From: Paenibacillus koleovorans NBRC 103111
GTDB taxonomy: Bacteria > Bacillota > Bacilli > Paenibacillales > NBRC-103111
Reading direction: 5' to 3'
Length of the DNA: 64,000 nucleotides
Assembly (NCBI RefSeq): GCF_004000845.1
Contig: NZ_BIMA01000026.1
Location: 1 to 64,000 of the forward strand
Shown piece after piece: positions 35,980-45,071 of this stretch; positions within the stretch are counted from its first letter, which is position 1, and the number at the start of each line of letters is the position of its first letter. The translations under genes were made by a program, and so were the position numbers. Under the pieces are notes generated by a model. That model had not been told where the DNA came from. It saw nothing but the letters and a program-made list of their open reading frames with translations, and did no database searches.

Positions 35980-36189
35980 GGTGCCATCTCGCGGCATCGG
36001 TGTCGCTAGTCCGACTTTTTCGGACTGCGTGGCGGGGGCGAAGATTGAGGCGGTCTCTAGTCCGAGTTTTCCCATTTGCAGAGCCGTTTCCGCATGCTCC
36101 CACTGGAAAACGCCGCTCTAATTCGGCCGATTCGGACTACAGAGCTTTTCCGGTCGGTGAGGCGCGCGGTAGTCCGAGTTTTTCGGACT
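35980..36189 (+). repeat. AGTCCGA hairpin repeats, copies 2 to 4
   Basis: At 35980-36030 the copy-1 arrangement recurs: TGGTGCC, CGCGGCATCGGTGTC (35990-36004), three bases, AGTCCGACTTTTTCGGACT (36008-36026), GCGT. A wide copy has AGTCCGA at 36059-36065 and TCGGACT at 36132-36138 with an inner AGAGC/GCTCT arm (36080-36084, 36115-36119). A third tight hairpin, AGTCCGAGTTTTTCGGACT, lies at 36171-36189. The 35893-36921 gap contains these and further inverted repeats but no convincing gene. Confidence 0.75.
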
Positions 36190-36340
36190 GGGGAGCAAGG
36201 GTACAGCAGCCAAATTGCTCGAGAATACTAGCAGGTATAGCTGATTGCGGGAAATTGGTGGACAGGGACGAGCATGGATCATTCTGGGGACGGTTTTTTT
36301 CAAAAAAACGTAACGCCAAGAACCCAAGTAGAACCGAAGA

Positions 36341-36460
36341 GGGCAGGAAGAGGGTGTGGAGAAGCGAAGGTCCGTCTTTGAATGGTGGCCCAACAACGAC
36401 TAAACTTCACAATCCAAGGGCCATGCTTTCAAACAAAGGTCGGAACCCCTCTTCCTGTCC
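36341..36460 (+). repeat. Long structured repeat, copy A
   Basis: Outer arms GGGCAGGAAGAGGG (36341-36354) and CCCTCTTCCTGTCC (36447-36460) pair with one G-T. Inner arms TTTGAATGGTGGCCC (36377-36391) and GGGCCATGCTTTCAAA (36418-36433) also pair, with a small bulge. Copy B at 50469-50595 has the same plan and sequence blocks (GAACCGA before it, GCGAAG, GGCCCAAC, AATCCAA, CGGAACCCCTC). Confidence 0.8.
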
Positions 36461-36550
36461 CAATGCTGTCAGGTTAGCGACTCCAACAGCGGCGAGTATG
36501 CGGACCATACGGCCCTTATTTGTGAACAAAATGGCTAGTTTACGGGATAA

Positions 36551-36629
36551 GCGGACATACGATGCGTTATTAGGGCCAAAAGTGAGGTTTTGAGGGGGCG
36601 AAAGGGCAAATAAGCGCATCTGTGTCCGC
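36551..36629 (+). repeat. Long imperfect hairpin
   Basis: GCGGACATACGATGCG with TTATTAGGGCC (36551-36577) pairs with GGGCAAATAAGCGCATCTGTGTCCGC (36604-36629, shown only here as an arm and read as complement), leaving a 26-base loop. Pairing covers GCGGACA, ATGCG, TTATT and GGGCC or GCCC with short mismatches. Confidence 0.6.
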
Positions 36630-36921
36630 CAATCCAACCCTCAAGCTACTTTAGAATGAAATATCAAGGGCTTCCGTGTCCGCTCCGAGCTCGGCCTGAA
36701 GCAACTCCCCACCCCCTTCCCATCAAATAGCTCCATCCACTAAGCAGAGCGAGCGTGCTTATTGTCCTTAACCTGACAACATTGCTTCCTGTCCTCCCTA
36801 AGCACCAAATTAACAACTTCGCCAGAGGACCGTCCGTATTTCTTATTTTCTGCGCTGCCAATCGTTCCTTCGGATACCCGGCTCCCCGGGAGGGCAACTT
36901 GTAACTGGGGGTGATCGACGA

Positions 36922-37140
36922 ATGGCAAAGCCAATCGTAAAATGCAGCGTATCGAACTGCTCCTTCTGGGGCGAGAGCAATCAATGCAGAGCCGACGCCA
37001 TCATGATCGAAATTGACCAACATGCGAACGCCAACTACAACGCGGAGTTCGCTGGGGAAGGGTTCGATTCGGAGCATCAGGATGTAGCGGACAAATCGTC
37101 CAGCACTTGCTGCCATACGTTCAAGCCCAAAAAGCACTAA
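36922..37140 (+). CDS. DUF1540 domain protein
   Basis: The 72-residue protein has the cysteine pattern of DUF1540: VKCSVSNCSFW, then NQCRADAIMIEID, and a C-terminal TCCHTFKP. The four to five Cys suggest metal binding, which is an inference. GGGGGTGAT lies nine bases before the ATG. It follows the repeat-rich region and is 16 bases from the next gene. Function unknown. Confidence 0.85.
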   Translation: MAKPIVKCSVSNCSFWGESNQCRADAIMIEIDQHANANYNAEFAGEGFDSEHQDVADKSSSTCCHTFKPKKH

Positions 37141-37156
37141 AGAAGGAGGGATCGAC

Positions 37157-37573
37157 GTGGCAGATTTCGAAAATCGCGAAGGCTACGAAGCGCAGGACTT
37201 CTCCGATCAGGAGCGGGCTCGCAACTGGGAGCGGCAGCGCATCTGGGATGTAGAGCAGCGGCATAACGAGGAGTTCGCGACCGATTTCGCCCCGGAGCCG
37301 GTGTGGATGGCGCGACGCCATGCGGAGACGGCCGATGAGGACGGATATTCAACTTCTTCGTCGTCGCAATCCGGCAGCCGGACATGGGGCTGGGTCGCCT
37401 TGGCTTGCTCGTTGCTGGCGCTGTTCGTCTGGCCGGTTTGGCTGGGCGGGGCGGCGGTCGTGCTCGGTCTTATCGCTTTTATGCGCGGCGCGCGTGCGCT
37501 TGGCGGTTGGTCGATTCTCATCGGAGGCATCGCCATCCTCGCGTTTGTGGTTCTAATTCCTTATTATGCCTAG
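37157..37573 (+). CDS. DUF4190-like small membrane protein
   Basis: The 138-residue protein has a charged, acidic N-terminal half (1-70) and two membrane helices (about 76-97 and 100-135: WGWVALACSLLALFVWPVW and the GGWSILIGGIAILAFVVLI region). The C-terminal part fits DUF4190. It starts at GTG 37157 after AAGGAGGGA. Its terminator follows. Probable two-gene unit with the DUF1540 gene. Confidence 0.78.
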   Translation: MADFENREGYEAQDFSDQERARNWERQRIWDVEQRHNEEFATDFAPEPVWMARRHAETADEDGYSTSSSSQSGSRTWGWVALACSLLALFVWPVWLGGAAVVLGLIAFMRGARALGGWSILIGGIAILAFVVLIPYYA

Positions 37574-37586
37574 ATTAGTTTCGAGG

Positions 37587-37611
37587 CCGCTCCTGATGGG
37601 GCGGTTTTTTT
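37587..37611 (+). terminator. Intrinsic terminator after the DUF4190 gene
   Basis: CCGCTCC pairs with GGGGCGG over a four-base loop, followed by a run of T. Confidence 0.75.
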
Positions 37612-37694
37612 CCTATTCAAAAATCCCTGTTCAAATCCGATAAAGGAAGTGTACAATAGGGAGTGGAAAAGCATGGAGAACGGAGCGAACGCAA

Positions 37695-38351
37695 ATGAAC
37701 GGGATCGACCCCAGATATTTGAAGCAGCTGCTGCAGGCGCAGTTGAAGCCGGACCTCGACGGGATGCTGGCGAACAAGCCTGCATCGGAAGGCGGATTTG
37801 ACTTCGCCGGGATGCTGAGCACTCTCTTGGAGACAATGGACGAGAGCAATGCCGCGAAGTCCACAGCAACGACAGCCGCCGAGCAGCCGCTTGGTTTGCA
37901 GCGCCTGGCGTACATGCTGCCGCAGCTCAGCAAGACGACGGCAACCAATGACTTCGACGCAATCGTTGAGCAAGCGTCACTCAAATACGGAGTCGATGCG
38001 GCATTGATCCATTCCGTCATCCAAGCGGAATCCGGCTACCGCCCGAATGTCGTTTCGTCCGCAGGCGCCAAAGGGCTCATGCAGCTGATGGATGGCACGG
38101 CGAAGTCATTAGGGGTGTCGGATTCGTTCGATCCGATTCAGAACGTCGAGGGCGGCACCAAATATTTGGCCTCGCTCTTGCAGCGATATAACGGCAACGC
38201 AGCGATGGCGCTCGCCGCCTACAATGCCGGACCGGGCCGCGTAGATGCGCTTGGCGTCCGCAACGACGAACAGTTGAAGGCCAAATTGACCCAGCTGCCG
38301 CTGGAAACGCAGAAGTATGTAGCTAAAATTTTAGGCGCCCTCCAGCCGTAG
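37695..38351 (+). CDS. Lytic transglycosylase (SLT domain)
   Basis: The 218-residue protein has a variable N-terminal region (1-90) without an obvious signal peptide and an SLT domain from about 95: IQAESGYRPNVVS carries the catalytic Glu, followed by GAKGLMQLMDGTA, GGTKYLASLLQRYNG and ALAAYNAGPGRVD. Such enzymes cleave peptidoglycan to anhydromuropeptides; B. subtilis YjbJ has the same plan. Export without a clear signal is a point to note. GGAG precedes the ATG. Confidence 0.9.
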   Translation: MNGIDPRYLKQLLQAQLKPDLDGMLANKPASEGGFDFAGMLSTLLETMDESNAAKSTATTAAEQPLGLQRLAYMLPQLSKTTATNDFDAIVEQASLKYGVDAALIHSVIQAESGYRPNVVSSAGAKGLMQLMDGTAKSLGVSDSFDPIQNVEGGTKYLASLLQRYNGNAAMALAAYNAGPGRVDALGVRNDEQLKAKLTQLPLETQKYVAKILGALQP

Positions 38352-38389
38352 GACCGAAGATGGGGGTTGCATTTAGAACGAATCATGAG

Positions 38390-38458
38390 GTACGATCAGG
38401 GATGGCTTGTTTTCCGCTGACACGCGGAGCAATCAAGACTCTCCTGATCGTACTTTTT
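38390..38458 (+). terminator. Long-loop intrinsic terminator
   Basis: GTACGATCAGG (38390-38400) pairs perfectly with CCTGATCGTAC (38443-38453), followed by TTTTT. The 42-base loop contains a small inner stem CCGC/GCGG. Confidence 0.75.
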
Positions 38459-38503
38459 GCTTATTCCCTATAGAGCCAGGTCATACTAGAGGAGGCAACA
38501 GGC

Positions 38504-39652
38504 ATGACCTTATATTTCGACCATTGTGCGACAACTCCCCCGTTCGAAGAAGTAGTGGAAGCGATGACCGAAGTGATGCAACGCTATTATGGCAATCCTT
38601 CATCGATTCATCACATCGGGATGGAAGCGGAGCGTATGGTAGTGCGCGCGCGCGCGCTAATCGCCCAATTGCTCGGTGTGAAGTCCTCGGAAATCGTGTT
38701 CACCTCCGGTGGAACCGAGAGCAATAACTTGGCGGTGAAAGGCGCCGCCTTCCAATACGCGTCCAGAGGGCGGCATCTGATTACGACGGAGCTCGAGCAT
38801 GCATCGGTTTATGAAGCGTGCAAGCAGCTGGAAACGTTCGGGTACGAAGTGACCTACCTGCGTCCCGATGCGGAAGGCCGAATCCGTCCGGAGGACGTGG
38901 AGGCCGCCTTGCGCGAAGATACGACTCTAGTCAGCATCATGCACGTCAACAACGAAGTAGGGGCGATCCAGCCGATCCGAGAAATCGGACAGCTGCTGAA
39001 GGGTCGTCCTCGTACTTTATTCCACGTGGATGCGGTGCAAGGATTCGCCAAGCTGCCGCTTGAGCCGGCGCAATGGGGCATCGATCTCCTGTCCGTCTCG
39101 GCGCACAAGCTGAGAGGGCCCAAAGGCATCGGCTTCCTGTACCGTCGTCACGGCGTCCAGCTCCAACCGCTGCTGGCGGGAGGGGGACAAGAGCATGGCA
39201 TACGCTCCGGCACGGAAAATGTCCCCGCCATCGTAGGAATGGCGAAAGCGGTGCGGATGAGCATGGAGCGCCGCGAGCAAGCCGAGGCCAAGCTGCGCGC
39301 GCTGCGCGCGCGCTTCCTGAACCGGCTTGCCAGCCCTCCTAGCATCCGCGTGAACGGATCGCCTGAGCCGGAGCGAATGGCGCCGCATATCGTGCACATA
39401 TCCGTCCCGGGCATTCGTTCGGAGATCATCGTGCATGCGCTCGAGAAGCAGGAGCTGTTTATCTCCACCAAATCCGCCTGCTCGTCCGGCGAGATGGAGC
39501 CAAGCCGCGTGCTCTTGGCGATGGGGCTCGACCGGGCGGCCGCGTCTAGCGGGCTGCGCGTCAGCTTCTCGTCCGATCATACGGTCCAGGAGGCGGACCG
39601 GCTCGCGGACGCGCTCATTCAGGCTATAGAGGAGTTGGCCCGACTGTCATGA
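38504..39652 (+). CDS. Cysteine desulfurase (NifS/IscS family)
   Basis: The 382-residue PLP enzyme removes sulfur from cysteine. The lysine that binds PLP is in SVSAHKLRGPKG, an ELEH motif lies near residue 97, and the persulfide Cys is in STKSACSSGEMEPSRVL. It overlaps thiI by four bases, the same pairing as nifZ-thiI in B. subtilis, so it most likely supplies sulfur to ThiI for 4-thiouridine in tRNA. GAGGAGG precedes the ATG. Confidence 0.95.
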   Translation: MTLYFDHCATTPPFEEVVEAMTEVMQRYYGNPSSIHHIGMEAERMVVRARALIAQLLGVKSSEIVFTSGGTESNNLAVKGAAFQYASRGRHLITTELEHASVYEACKQLETFGYEVTYLRPDAEGRIRPEDVEAALREDTTLVSIMHVNNEVGAIQPIREIGQLLKGRPRTLFHVDAVQGFAKLPLEPAQWGIDLLSVSAHKLRGPKGIGFLYRRHGVQLQPLLAGGGQEHGIRSGTENVPAIVGMAKAVRMSMERREQAEAKLRALRARFLNRLASPPSIRVNGSPEPERMAPHIVHISVPGIRSEIIVHALEKQELFISTKSACSSGEMEPSRVLLAMGLDRAAASSGLRVSFSSDHTVQEADRLADALIQAIEELARLS

Positions 39653-40851
39653 ACAAGCAGCTTATTCTTCTCCGACTAGGAGAATTAACATTGAAGGGGC
39701 GCAATCGCCATCGCTTCGAGGCGCAAGTGCTCCAGCAGCTGAAGCGGGTGCTGCAGCCGTATCCGGCCGTAACGATCCGCCAGGAGTTCGGCCGTGTCTA
39801 CTTGGAGCTCGGAGGCGAGCCGCTGAACGCGATTCGGGCCGAGCTGCTCAAGGTGTTCGGACTGCACTCGTTCAGCCCGGCGATTCGCTGCGGGCTGGAG
39901 CTGCCGGAGATGGAGGCGGCGGTGCTGCTGGCGATGGCGGATCTGCCTCAACCGCCGAAATCGTTCAAGATCAGCACCCGCCGCGTGAACAAGAGCATTC
40001 CGCTCGACACGTATGAGCTGAACCGCTTCTTCGGCGGCGCGGTACTGCGTGAATATGAAGGGCTCACAGTCGATGTGCACAATCCGGAGCTAGAGATCCG
40101 CGTGGAGATTCGAGAGAAGGAAACGCTGGTCTTCTCGGAGGTGCAGCCGGGTCCCGGCGGTTTCCCGCTCGGCAGCAACGGCCGTGCGATGCTGATGCTC
40201 TCCGGCGGCATCGACAGTCCGGTTGCCGGCTGGCTCGCCATGCGCAAAGGGCTGCGGATCGAAGCCGTTCATTTCCACAGCTATCCGTTCACGAGCGAAC
40301 GAGCGAAGGAGAAGGTCATCGAGCTGACGCGAATATTGGCGGGGTATGCCGGCAAAATTACGATTCATCTCGTCCCCTTCACCGATATTCAGACGAGACT
40401 CAAGCAGGAGTGCAGGGAAAATCTGATCATCACATTGATGAGACGGGCGATGTTCCGGATTACGGAGCAGCTGGCCGGTCAGAGAGCGGCGCATGCGATC
40501 GTAACGGGCGAGAGTCTCGGTCAAGTGGCCAGCCAGACGCTGCCTAGCCTTCATGTGATCGGACAAGCCGCGACGTTGCCTTTGCTGCGTCCGCTCATCA
40601 CGATGGACAAGGAAGAGATCATTACCATTGCAGCTCGAATCGGAACATTGCCGGTATCGAACTTGCCCTACGAGGATTGCTGCACCTTGTTCGTACCGAA
40701 AAACCCGTCGACGAATCCGAATTTGAACGTAGTCGTACGGCAGGAGCAGTGGATGCCTTGGCTGGAGGAAGCGATCCGGACGGCAGTGGAGAACACGGAA
40801 AAGCTGTTTATTTATCCCAATCAGGCCGAAGAAACCGATTATTTATTTTGA
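39649..40851 (+). CDS. thiI: tRNA 4-thiouridine synthase ThiI
   Basis: The 400-residue protein has a ferredoxin-like and THUMP region (1-165) and a PP-loop ATPase with LMLSGGIDSPVAGWLAMRKG. It lacks the C-terminal rhodanese domain of the E. coli enzyme, as is usual in Firmicutes, where a dedicated desulfurase delivers sulfur. The ATG overlaps the desulfurase stop. The stop codon lies inside a TTTTGA tandem tract. Confidence 0.95.
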   Translation: MNKQLILLRLGELTLKGRNRHRFEAQVLQQLKRVLQPYPAVTIRQEFGRVYLELGGEPLNAIRAELLKVFGLHSFSPAIRCGLELPEMEAAVLLAMADLPQPPKSFKISTRRVNKSIPLDTYELNRFFGGAVLREYEGLTVDVHNPELEIRVEIREKETLVFSEVQPGPGGFPLGSNGRAMLMLSGGIDSPVAGWLAMRKGLRIEAVHFHSYPFTSERAKEKVIELTRILAGYAGKITIHLVPFTDIQTRLKQECRENLIITLMRRAMFRITEQLAGQRAAHAIVTGESLGQVASQTLPSLHVIGQAATLPLLRPLITMDKEEIITIAARIGTLPVSNLPYEDCCTLFVPKNPSTNPNLNVVVRQEQWMPWLEEAIRTAVENTEKLFIYPNQAEETDYLF

Positions 40852-40870
40852 TTTTGATTTTTGATTTTGA
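40846..40870 (+). repeat. TTTTGA tandem tract at the thiI stop
   Basis: Four units of TTTTGA or TTTTTGA run consecutively across the thiI stop codon. Slippage by single bases would alter only the last residues. Confidence 0.8.
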
Positions 40871-40942
40871 TGAAACCGATGTGAAATTGGCTCGTAAGTA
40901 ATAAGTTGTACAAATGAAATAGGTTTCCGGGAGGTCTTTTTC

Positions 40943-41614
40943 GTGGAATGGTTTTTACTGTTCTTGCAAATTATGCTCATTAATATCGTACTAAGCGGAG
41001 ATAACGCGGTCGTCATCGCGCTTGCCAGTAAAAATTTGCCAATCAATCAGCGCAAACAAGCGATCTGGTGGGGAGCGTTCGGGGCAATCGCGCTGCGGCT
41101 CATTCTGACGGTCGTTGCCGTGACGCTGCTGAAGGTTCCTTACATTCAAGCAATAGGTTCGCTGCTCCTGCTCTACATAGCTATCAAGCTGTTGATCGAC
41201 GATGATGGGCATGCCAATGTGAAGGAAGCTTCCTCGCTCGGCAAGGCAATCTGGACGATCATCATCGCCGACTTCGTCATGAGCCTAGATAACGTGCTGG
41301 CAATTGCAGCCAAGGCGGAAGGCGACATCACGGTTATCATCCTCGGGATCGCGCTCAGCGTGCCGATTATCGTATGGGGCAGTACGCTCGTTATGAAGAT
41401 GCTTCATAAATTCCCGATTCTCGTTTATTTGGGCGCTGGTATTCTCGGCTACACTGCAGGTGAAATGTTCGTCAGCGACGCCAAGATGGATGAGTTTTTG
41501 CTTCACGGCAATCACACTACCCACTGGTTGATTCCTGTCCTTACTACGTTGGTCGTCATCGGTACCGGTGTCATCAAAAAAATGGGACCTGGCGGCGGCA
41601 GACCCGCCCACTAA
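40943..41614 (+). CDS. TerC family membrane protein (YjbE-like)
   Basis: The 223-residue protein has about seven membrane helices and the TerC signatures LSGDNAVVIALASK near residue 20 and DFVMSLDNVLAIAAKA near 115, with the paired Asp-Asn sites typical of the family. TerC and YjbE-type proteins are linked to metal (manganese) export or to tellurite resistance. The start is GTG 40943 with GGGAGG upstream. It stands alone. Confidence 0.9.
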   Translation: MEWFLLFLQIMLINIVLSGDNAVVIALASKNLPINQRKQAIWWGAFGAIALRLILTVVAVTLLKVPYIQAIGSLLLLYIAIKLLIDDDGHANVKEASSLGKAIWTIIIADFVMSLDNVLAIAAKAEGDITVIILGIALSVPIIVWGSTLVMKMLHKFPILVYLGAGILGYTAGEMFVSDAKMDEFLLHGNHTTHWLIPVLTTLVVIGTGVIKKMGPGGGRPAH

Positions 41615-41716
41615 TTGGCGGCAAGCGATACTCTAGCAATTTTTGTCTCTTTTCGATAGAATAGTACTAGTTATGTCGGTTTATGGACAAGCGCTATTCA
41701 TTCGGGAGGGACGCAA

Positions 41717-42199
41717 ATGGCTAACAACCGTTATTCCATCGGACTCATCATCGTTGCTTTAGGGATCGTCCTGTTGCTCGGCAAGCTGGGCATCATCGGA
41801 TTTTTCTGGGGCCTGCTCTGGCCCGTATTCATTCTCGCACCAGGCGTTATTCTCCATATGCTGTTTTTCGGAAGAATGCTTCCGTCGGCGGTACTTATTC
41901 CGGGCGGCATCCTGGTGACCATCTCGATATTATTTTTATTTTGCAATGTTTTCGGATGGTCCTCCATGCAATATTTGTGGCCGGTCTTTCCTTTCTCGGT
42001 AGCTGTGGGGCTTTACGAATACTACTTGTTCGACAAACACAGACCGCGGGAAGCGTTCACGGCCGCCCTTATCTTGGCGATCATTTCCGCTTTCTTCTTC
42101 GGATTGACGTTGCTGTTCACGGTCGGCATCTACTTGATTGCCGTCGTACTGATCATCGGCGGAGTCGTACTTCTCCGTAGATCGCGCAAGCTCTGGTAA
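41717..42199 (+). CDS. Small membrane protein, LiaF/LiaI-like N-terminal fold
   Basis: The 160-residue protein has about five to six membrane helices and a basic C-terminus (LLRRSRKLW). The opening SIGLIIVALGIVLLLGKLG and FFWGLLWPVFILAPG resembles the DUF5668 or LiaF-type membrane segment found in envelope-stress proteins. No cytoplasmic LiaF domain is attached. GGGAGG precedes the ATG. Function is an inference only. Confidence 0.7.
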   Translation: MANNRYSIGLIIVALGIVLLLGKLGIIGFFWGLLWPVFILAPGVILHMLFFGRMLPSAVLIPGGILVTISILFLFCNVFGWSSMQYLWPVFPFSVAVGLYEYYLFDKHRPREAFTAALILAIISAFFFGLTLLFTVGIYLIAVVLIIGGVVLLRRSRKLW

Positions 42200-42272
42200 T
42201 CGCCGCGCTGAAGCGTCAGGCCGGTAACTTGCGAAGTGTCGAATTTCGCGGTAAAATAACAGAAGTGTGTCT

Positions 42273-42302
42273 AGCGTCGGCGCGTCGGCCGGCGCTTCTT
42301 TG
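42273..42302 (+). terminator. Possible terminator before typA
   Basis: AGCGTCGGC can pair with GCCGGCGCT (one bulge), followed by TCTTTGTT. The T-run is broken, so the call is tentative. Confidence 0.4.
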
Positions 42303-42366
42303 TTGATCGAGAATGAAAGCAGTATGAAAATAGAGAGAAAACTACCATTATGAGGGGATTGAAACC

Positions 42367-44208
42367 ATGCACGCCAGACAAAACATTCGCAACATCGCCA
42401 TTATCGCGCACGTCGACCATGGCAAAACAACGTTAGTGGACAAACTGCTTCAACAATCCGGTACATTCCGGGAAAATGAGCAAATCGTAGAACGCGCGAT
42501 GGACTCGAACGATTTGGAGCGCGAGCGCGGCATTACGATTCTCGCCAAGAACACGGCCGTCCATTATATGGACTACTTGATCAACATTGTGGATACGCCG
42601 GGACATGCCGACTTCGGCGGCGAAGTGGAGCGTATTATGAAGATGGTGGACGGCGTTCTGCTCGTCGTCGACGCCTTCGAAGGCTGTATGCCGCAGACGA
42701 AATTCGTGCTGCGCAAGGCGCTTGAGCAAAACTTGACGCCCATCGTCGTTGTGAACAAAATCGACCGTCCGCATGCACGCCCGGCTGAAGTCGTTGATGA
42801 AGTGCTCGATCTATTCATCGAGCTCGGCGCGAATGACAACCAGCTGGACTTCCCTGTCGTATATGCTTCGGCTCTGAATGGGACGTCGAGTACGGACCCG
42901 GAGAAGCAGGACGACAACATGCAGGCGTTGTACGAAATGATCGTGAACCATATTCCGCATCCGACCGAAGACACGGAGCAGCCGCTCCAATTCCTCGTGA
43001 CGCTGATGGACTACAACGAGTACTTGGGCCGGATCGGCATCGGCCGGGTGAACCGCGGACAAATCCGTCAAGGCCAAGTGGTTGCCGTCATGACTCGCGA
43101 AGGCGGGATCAAACAAGGCCGCATCGAGAAGCTGTTCGGATTCCAGGGGCTGAAGCGGATCGAGATCGAAGAGGCCGGCGCAGGCGATATTATCGCGATT
43201 GCCGGCATCAAGGAAATCAACATCGGAGAAACATTGGCCGATCCGGCCAATCCGGAAGCATTGCCGGTGCTCAAGATCGATGAGCCGACGCTCCAGATGA
43301 CGTTCCTCGTGAACAACAGCCCGTTCGCCGGCAAGGAAGGCAAGTGGGTCACATCCCGCAAGCTGCGCGAGCGGCTGTTCAAGGAGATCGAGACGGATGT
43401 CAGCTTGCGCGTCGACGAGACCGACAGCCCGGACGCCTTCATCGTCTCCGGTCGCGGCGAGCTGCATTTGGGCATTCTGATCGAGAATATGCGTCGGGAA
43501 GGCTTCGAGCTGCAAGTGTCCAAACCGGAGGTCATCATCAAGGATATCGACGGCGTCAAGATGGAGCCGCTCGAGCGGCTGCTGATCGACGTGCCGGAGG
43601 ACAGCATGGGCGCGGTTATGGAGAGCTTGGGCACGCGTAAAGCGGAGATGCTCAACATGACGAACAACGGTACCGGGCAAGTGCGTCTTGAATTCCTTAT
43701 ACCGGCACGCGGGTTGATCGGCTACAACACGTTCTTCCTGACATTGACCCGCGGCTACGGCGTGATGAACCACGCGTTCGACAGCTACGGCCCTTACGCA
43801 GGTGCAGGCGTTGGCGGCCGCCATCAAGGCGTGCTCGTCTCGATGGAGTCGGGGTCGGCAACGGCTTACGGTATTCTCTCGATCGAGGACCGCGGCATCC
43901 TGTTCGTCCACCCAGGCACTGAAGTGTACGAGGGGATGATCGTCGGCGAGCATACGCGCGACAACGACATCGTCGTGAACATTTGCAAGGAGAAGCAATT
44001 GACCAACATGCGCGCCTCCAGCAAGGACGAAACCGTGAAGATCAAGACGCCGCGCTCCTACTCGCTGGAGCAGGCGCTGGAATATTTGAACGACGACGAA
44101 TATTGCGAAGTGACGCCGAAATCGATTCGTCTGCGCAAAAAAATATTGAACAAAAGCGACCGCGAGCGCGCCGAGAAGCATCGCAAGATGGCGGAAGCGA
44201 GCGTATAA
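42367..44208 (+). CDS. typA: Ribosome-associated GTPase TypA/BipA
   Basis: The 613-residue translational GTPase has [15 protein letters not shown] (G1), RGITI (G2), [11 protein letters not shown] (G3), NKIDRP (G4), and the BipA C-terminal domain with [13 protein letters not shown]. It assists 50S assembly, notably in cold and stress. GAGGGGATT precedes the ATG. It starts the yla-like block (ylaG-ylaH in B. subtilis). Confidence 0.97.
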   Translation: MHARQNIRNIAIIAHVDHGKTTLVDKLLQQSGTFRENEQIVERAMDSNDLERERGITILAKNTAVHYMDYLINIVDTPGHADFGGEVERIMKMVDGVLLVVDAFEGCMPQTKFVLRKALEQNLTPIVVVNKIDRPHARPAEVVDEVLDLFIELGANDNQLDFPVVYASALNGTSSTDPEKQDDNMQALYEMIVNHIPHPTEDTEQPLQFLVTLMDYNEYLGRIGIGRVNRGQIRQGQVVAVMTREGGIKQGRIEKLFGFQGLKRIEIEEAGAGDIIAIAGIKEINIGETLADPANPEALPVLKIDEPTLQMTFLVNNSPFAGKEGKWVTSRKLRERLFKEIETDVSLRVDETDSPDAFIVSGRGELHLGILIENMRREGFELQVSKPEVIIKDIDGVKMEPLERLLIDVPEDSMGAVMESLGTRKAEMLNMTNNGTGQVRLEFLIPARGLIGYNTFFLTLTRGYGVMNHAFDSYGPYAGAGVGGRHQGVLVSMESGSATAYGILSIEDRGILFVHPGTEVYEGMIVGEHTRDNDIVVNICKEKQLTNMRASSKDETVKIKTPRSYSLEQALEYLNDDEYCEVTPKSIRLRKKILNKSDRERAEKHRKMAEASV

Positions 44209-44230
44209 GGCATCACCCGGCTGCACAGCT

Positions 44231-44258
44231 CCGGGACGGATCGCACGATTCGTCCCGG
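44231..44258 (+). other. GC-rich hairpin between typA and ylaH
   Basis: CCGGGACG and CGTCCCGG form a perfect stem over a 12-base loop. No T-run follows, so it may be an RNA stability element or partial terminator. Confidence 0.45.
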
Positions 44259-44295
44259 GCCCTTGCGGCCGTTCCATTATCGGAGGGATGAGACA

Positions 44296-44586
44296 ATGCA
44301 AAGCTGGTTGGCCGAACATTTGTGGATTACCTATATTCTGATTTTCGTGTTCCTCGTTTATATTTATAACAAGGTATTTCGCACCCGAAGACTGCCGGTT
44401 CTCAAGGCGGTGCTGTTCTACATACTGATGGCGGTCGGCGCATTTATTTTGCTGCTGTTCCAGGTTGATCTCGAGCTTCCGATCGTCCTGTGCCTGGGCG
44501 TCGCCGTCGGGCTCATGCTGATGCTGCGCATCCGGTATTGGGTGGAAGAGCGGCAAAAACGCCAATCCGACAAACCAAGCAACTGA
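44296..44586 (+). CDS. ylaH: YlaH-like membrane protein
   Basis: The 96-residue protein has three membrane helices (about 8-25, 35-55, 60-80) and a basic tail, beginning MQSWLAEHLWITYILIFVF and containing YNKVFRTRRLPVLKA, as in the YlaH family. It follows typA as in B. subtilis. GGAGGGATGA precedes the ATG. Function unknown. Confidence 0.87.
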   Translation: MQSWLAEHLWITYILIFVFLVYIYNKVFRTRRLPVLKAVLFYILMAVGAFILLLFQVDLELPIVLCLGVAVGLMLMLRIRYWVEERQKRQSDKPSN

Positions 44587-44609
44587 TGCCGATTCGAGGA
44601 GGAAGCGGG

Positions 44610-45071
44610 ATGACCGTTTACTGGCTCACGCCGGTCGATCGACTACAACCGTTCGTGTTGGGCGCGGATCGAATAAGCTGTGCGCATGGTGACCGACTTG
44701 ACGAGTTCTGCGGGCGGCTCAAGCGTATCCATCCGCGACTTCTCATGCCGTACAAGGCGGAATTGCTGCCGGGGGATCCGGGTTCATCCGAGCAGGACTC
44801 CGCCGAAGCGGACCGTTGCGGGATGGACCGGGTCCCTTTTGCGTTATCGGACACAGGTCCGATCCGTTTCGACGGCCCCGCCTATGGGCTGTCCGAATGC
44901 GCGCAAGCGATGGTGGAACGGTTAGTGGATTCATCAACAGCATACAAGCTATTGCAGGACCATAACCCGATTTTTCACGATCCGGTCCAAAACGTATGGT
45001 TAGCCAAGATCCGACAGTGGTTACTAGAGGGCAAGCCGGTACTGTTGATCAGAGAGGAGGGGCGCCGATGA
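44610..45071 (+). CDS. Hypothetical protein between ylaH and the LCP gene
   Basis: I do not recognise this 153-residue soluble protein. It has no membrane segment. It begins MTVYWLTPVDRLQPFVLG and ends in a basic EEGRR. AGGAGGAAG lies before the ATG at 44610. It overlaps the next gene by four bases (ATGA), so the two are translationally coupled. Confidence 0.65.
   Translation: MTVYWLTPVDRLQPFVLGADRISCAHGDRLDEFCGRLKRIHPRLLMPYKAELLPGDPGSSEQDSAEADRCGMDRVPFALSDTGPIRFDGPAYGLSECAQAMVERLVDSSTAYKLLQDHNPIFHDPVQNVWLAKIRQWLLEGKPVLLIREEGRR

Noticed and set aside
36341-36460. Possible insertion sequence or prophage remnant
   Set aside because: No transposase or integrase fragment in any frame nearby; best described as a non-coding hairpin repeat.
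35946-36593. 215-codon open frame in the repeat-rich gap
   Set aside because: It covers hairpin repeats, has Arg/Ser/Pro-rich random composition and no ribosome site.
38367-38458. TTGCAT and TACGAT before the cysteine desulfurase as a promoter with an attenuator
   Set aside because: The -10 candidate lies inside the left arm of the terminator hairpin, so the terminator reading for the upstream transglycosylase is simpler.
42811-44565. 584-codon minus-strand frame opposite typA and ylaH
   Set aside because: Shadow of typA with no ribosome site or recognisable domain.
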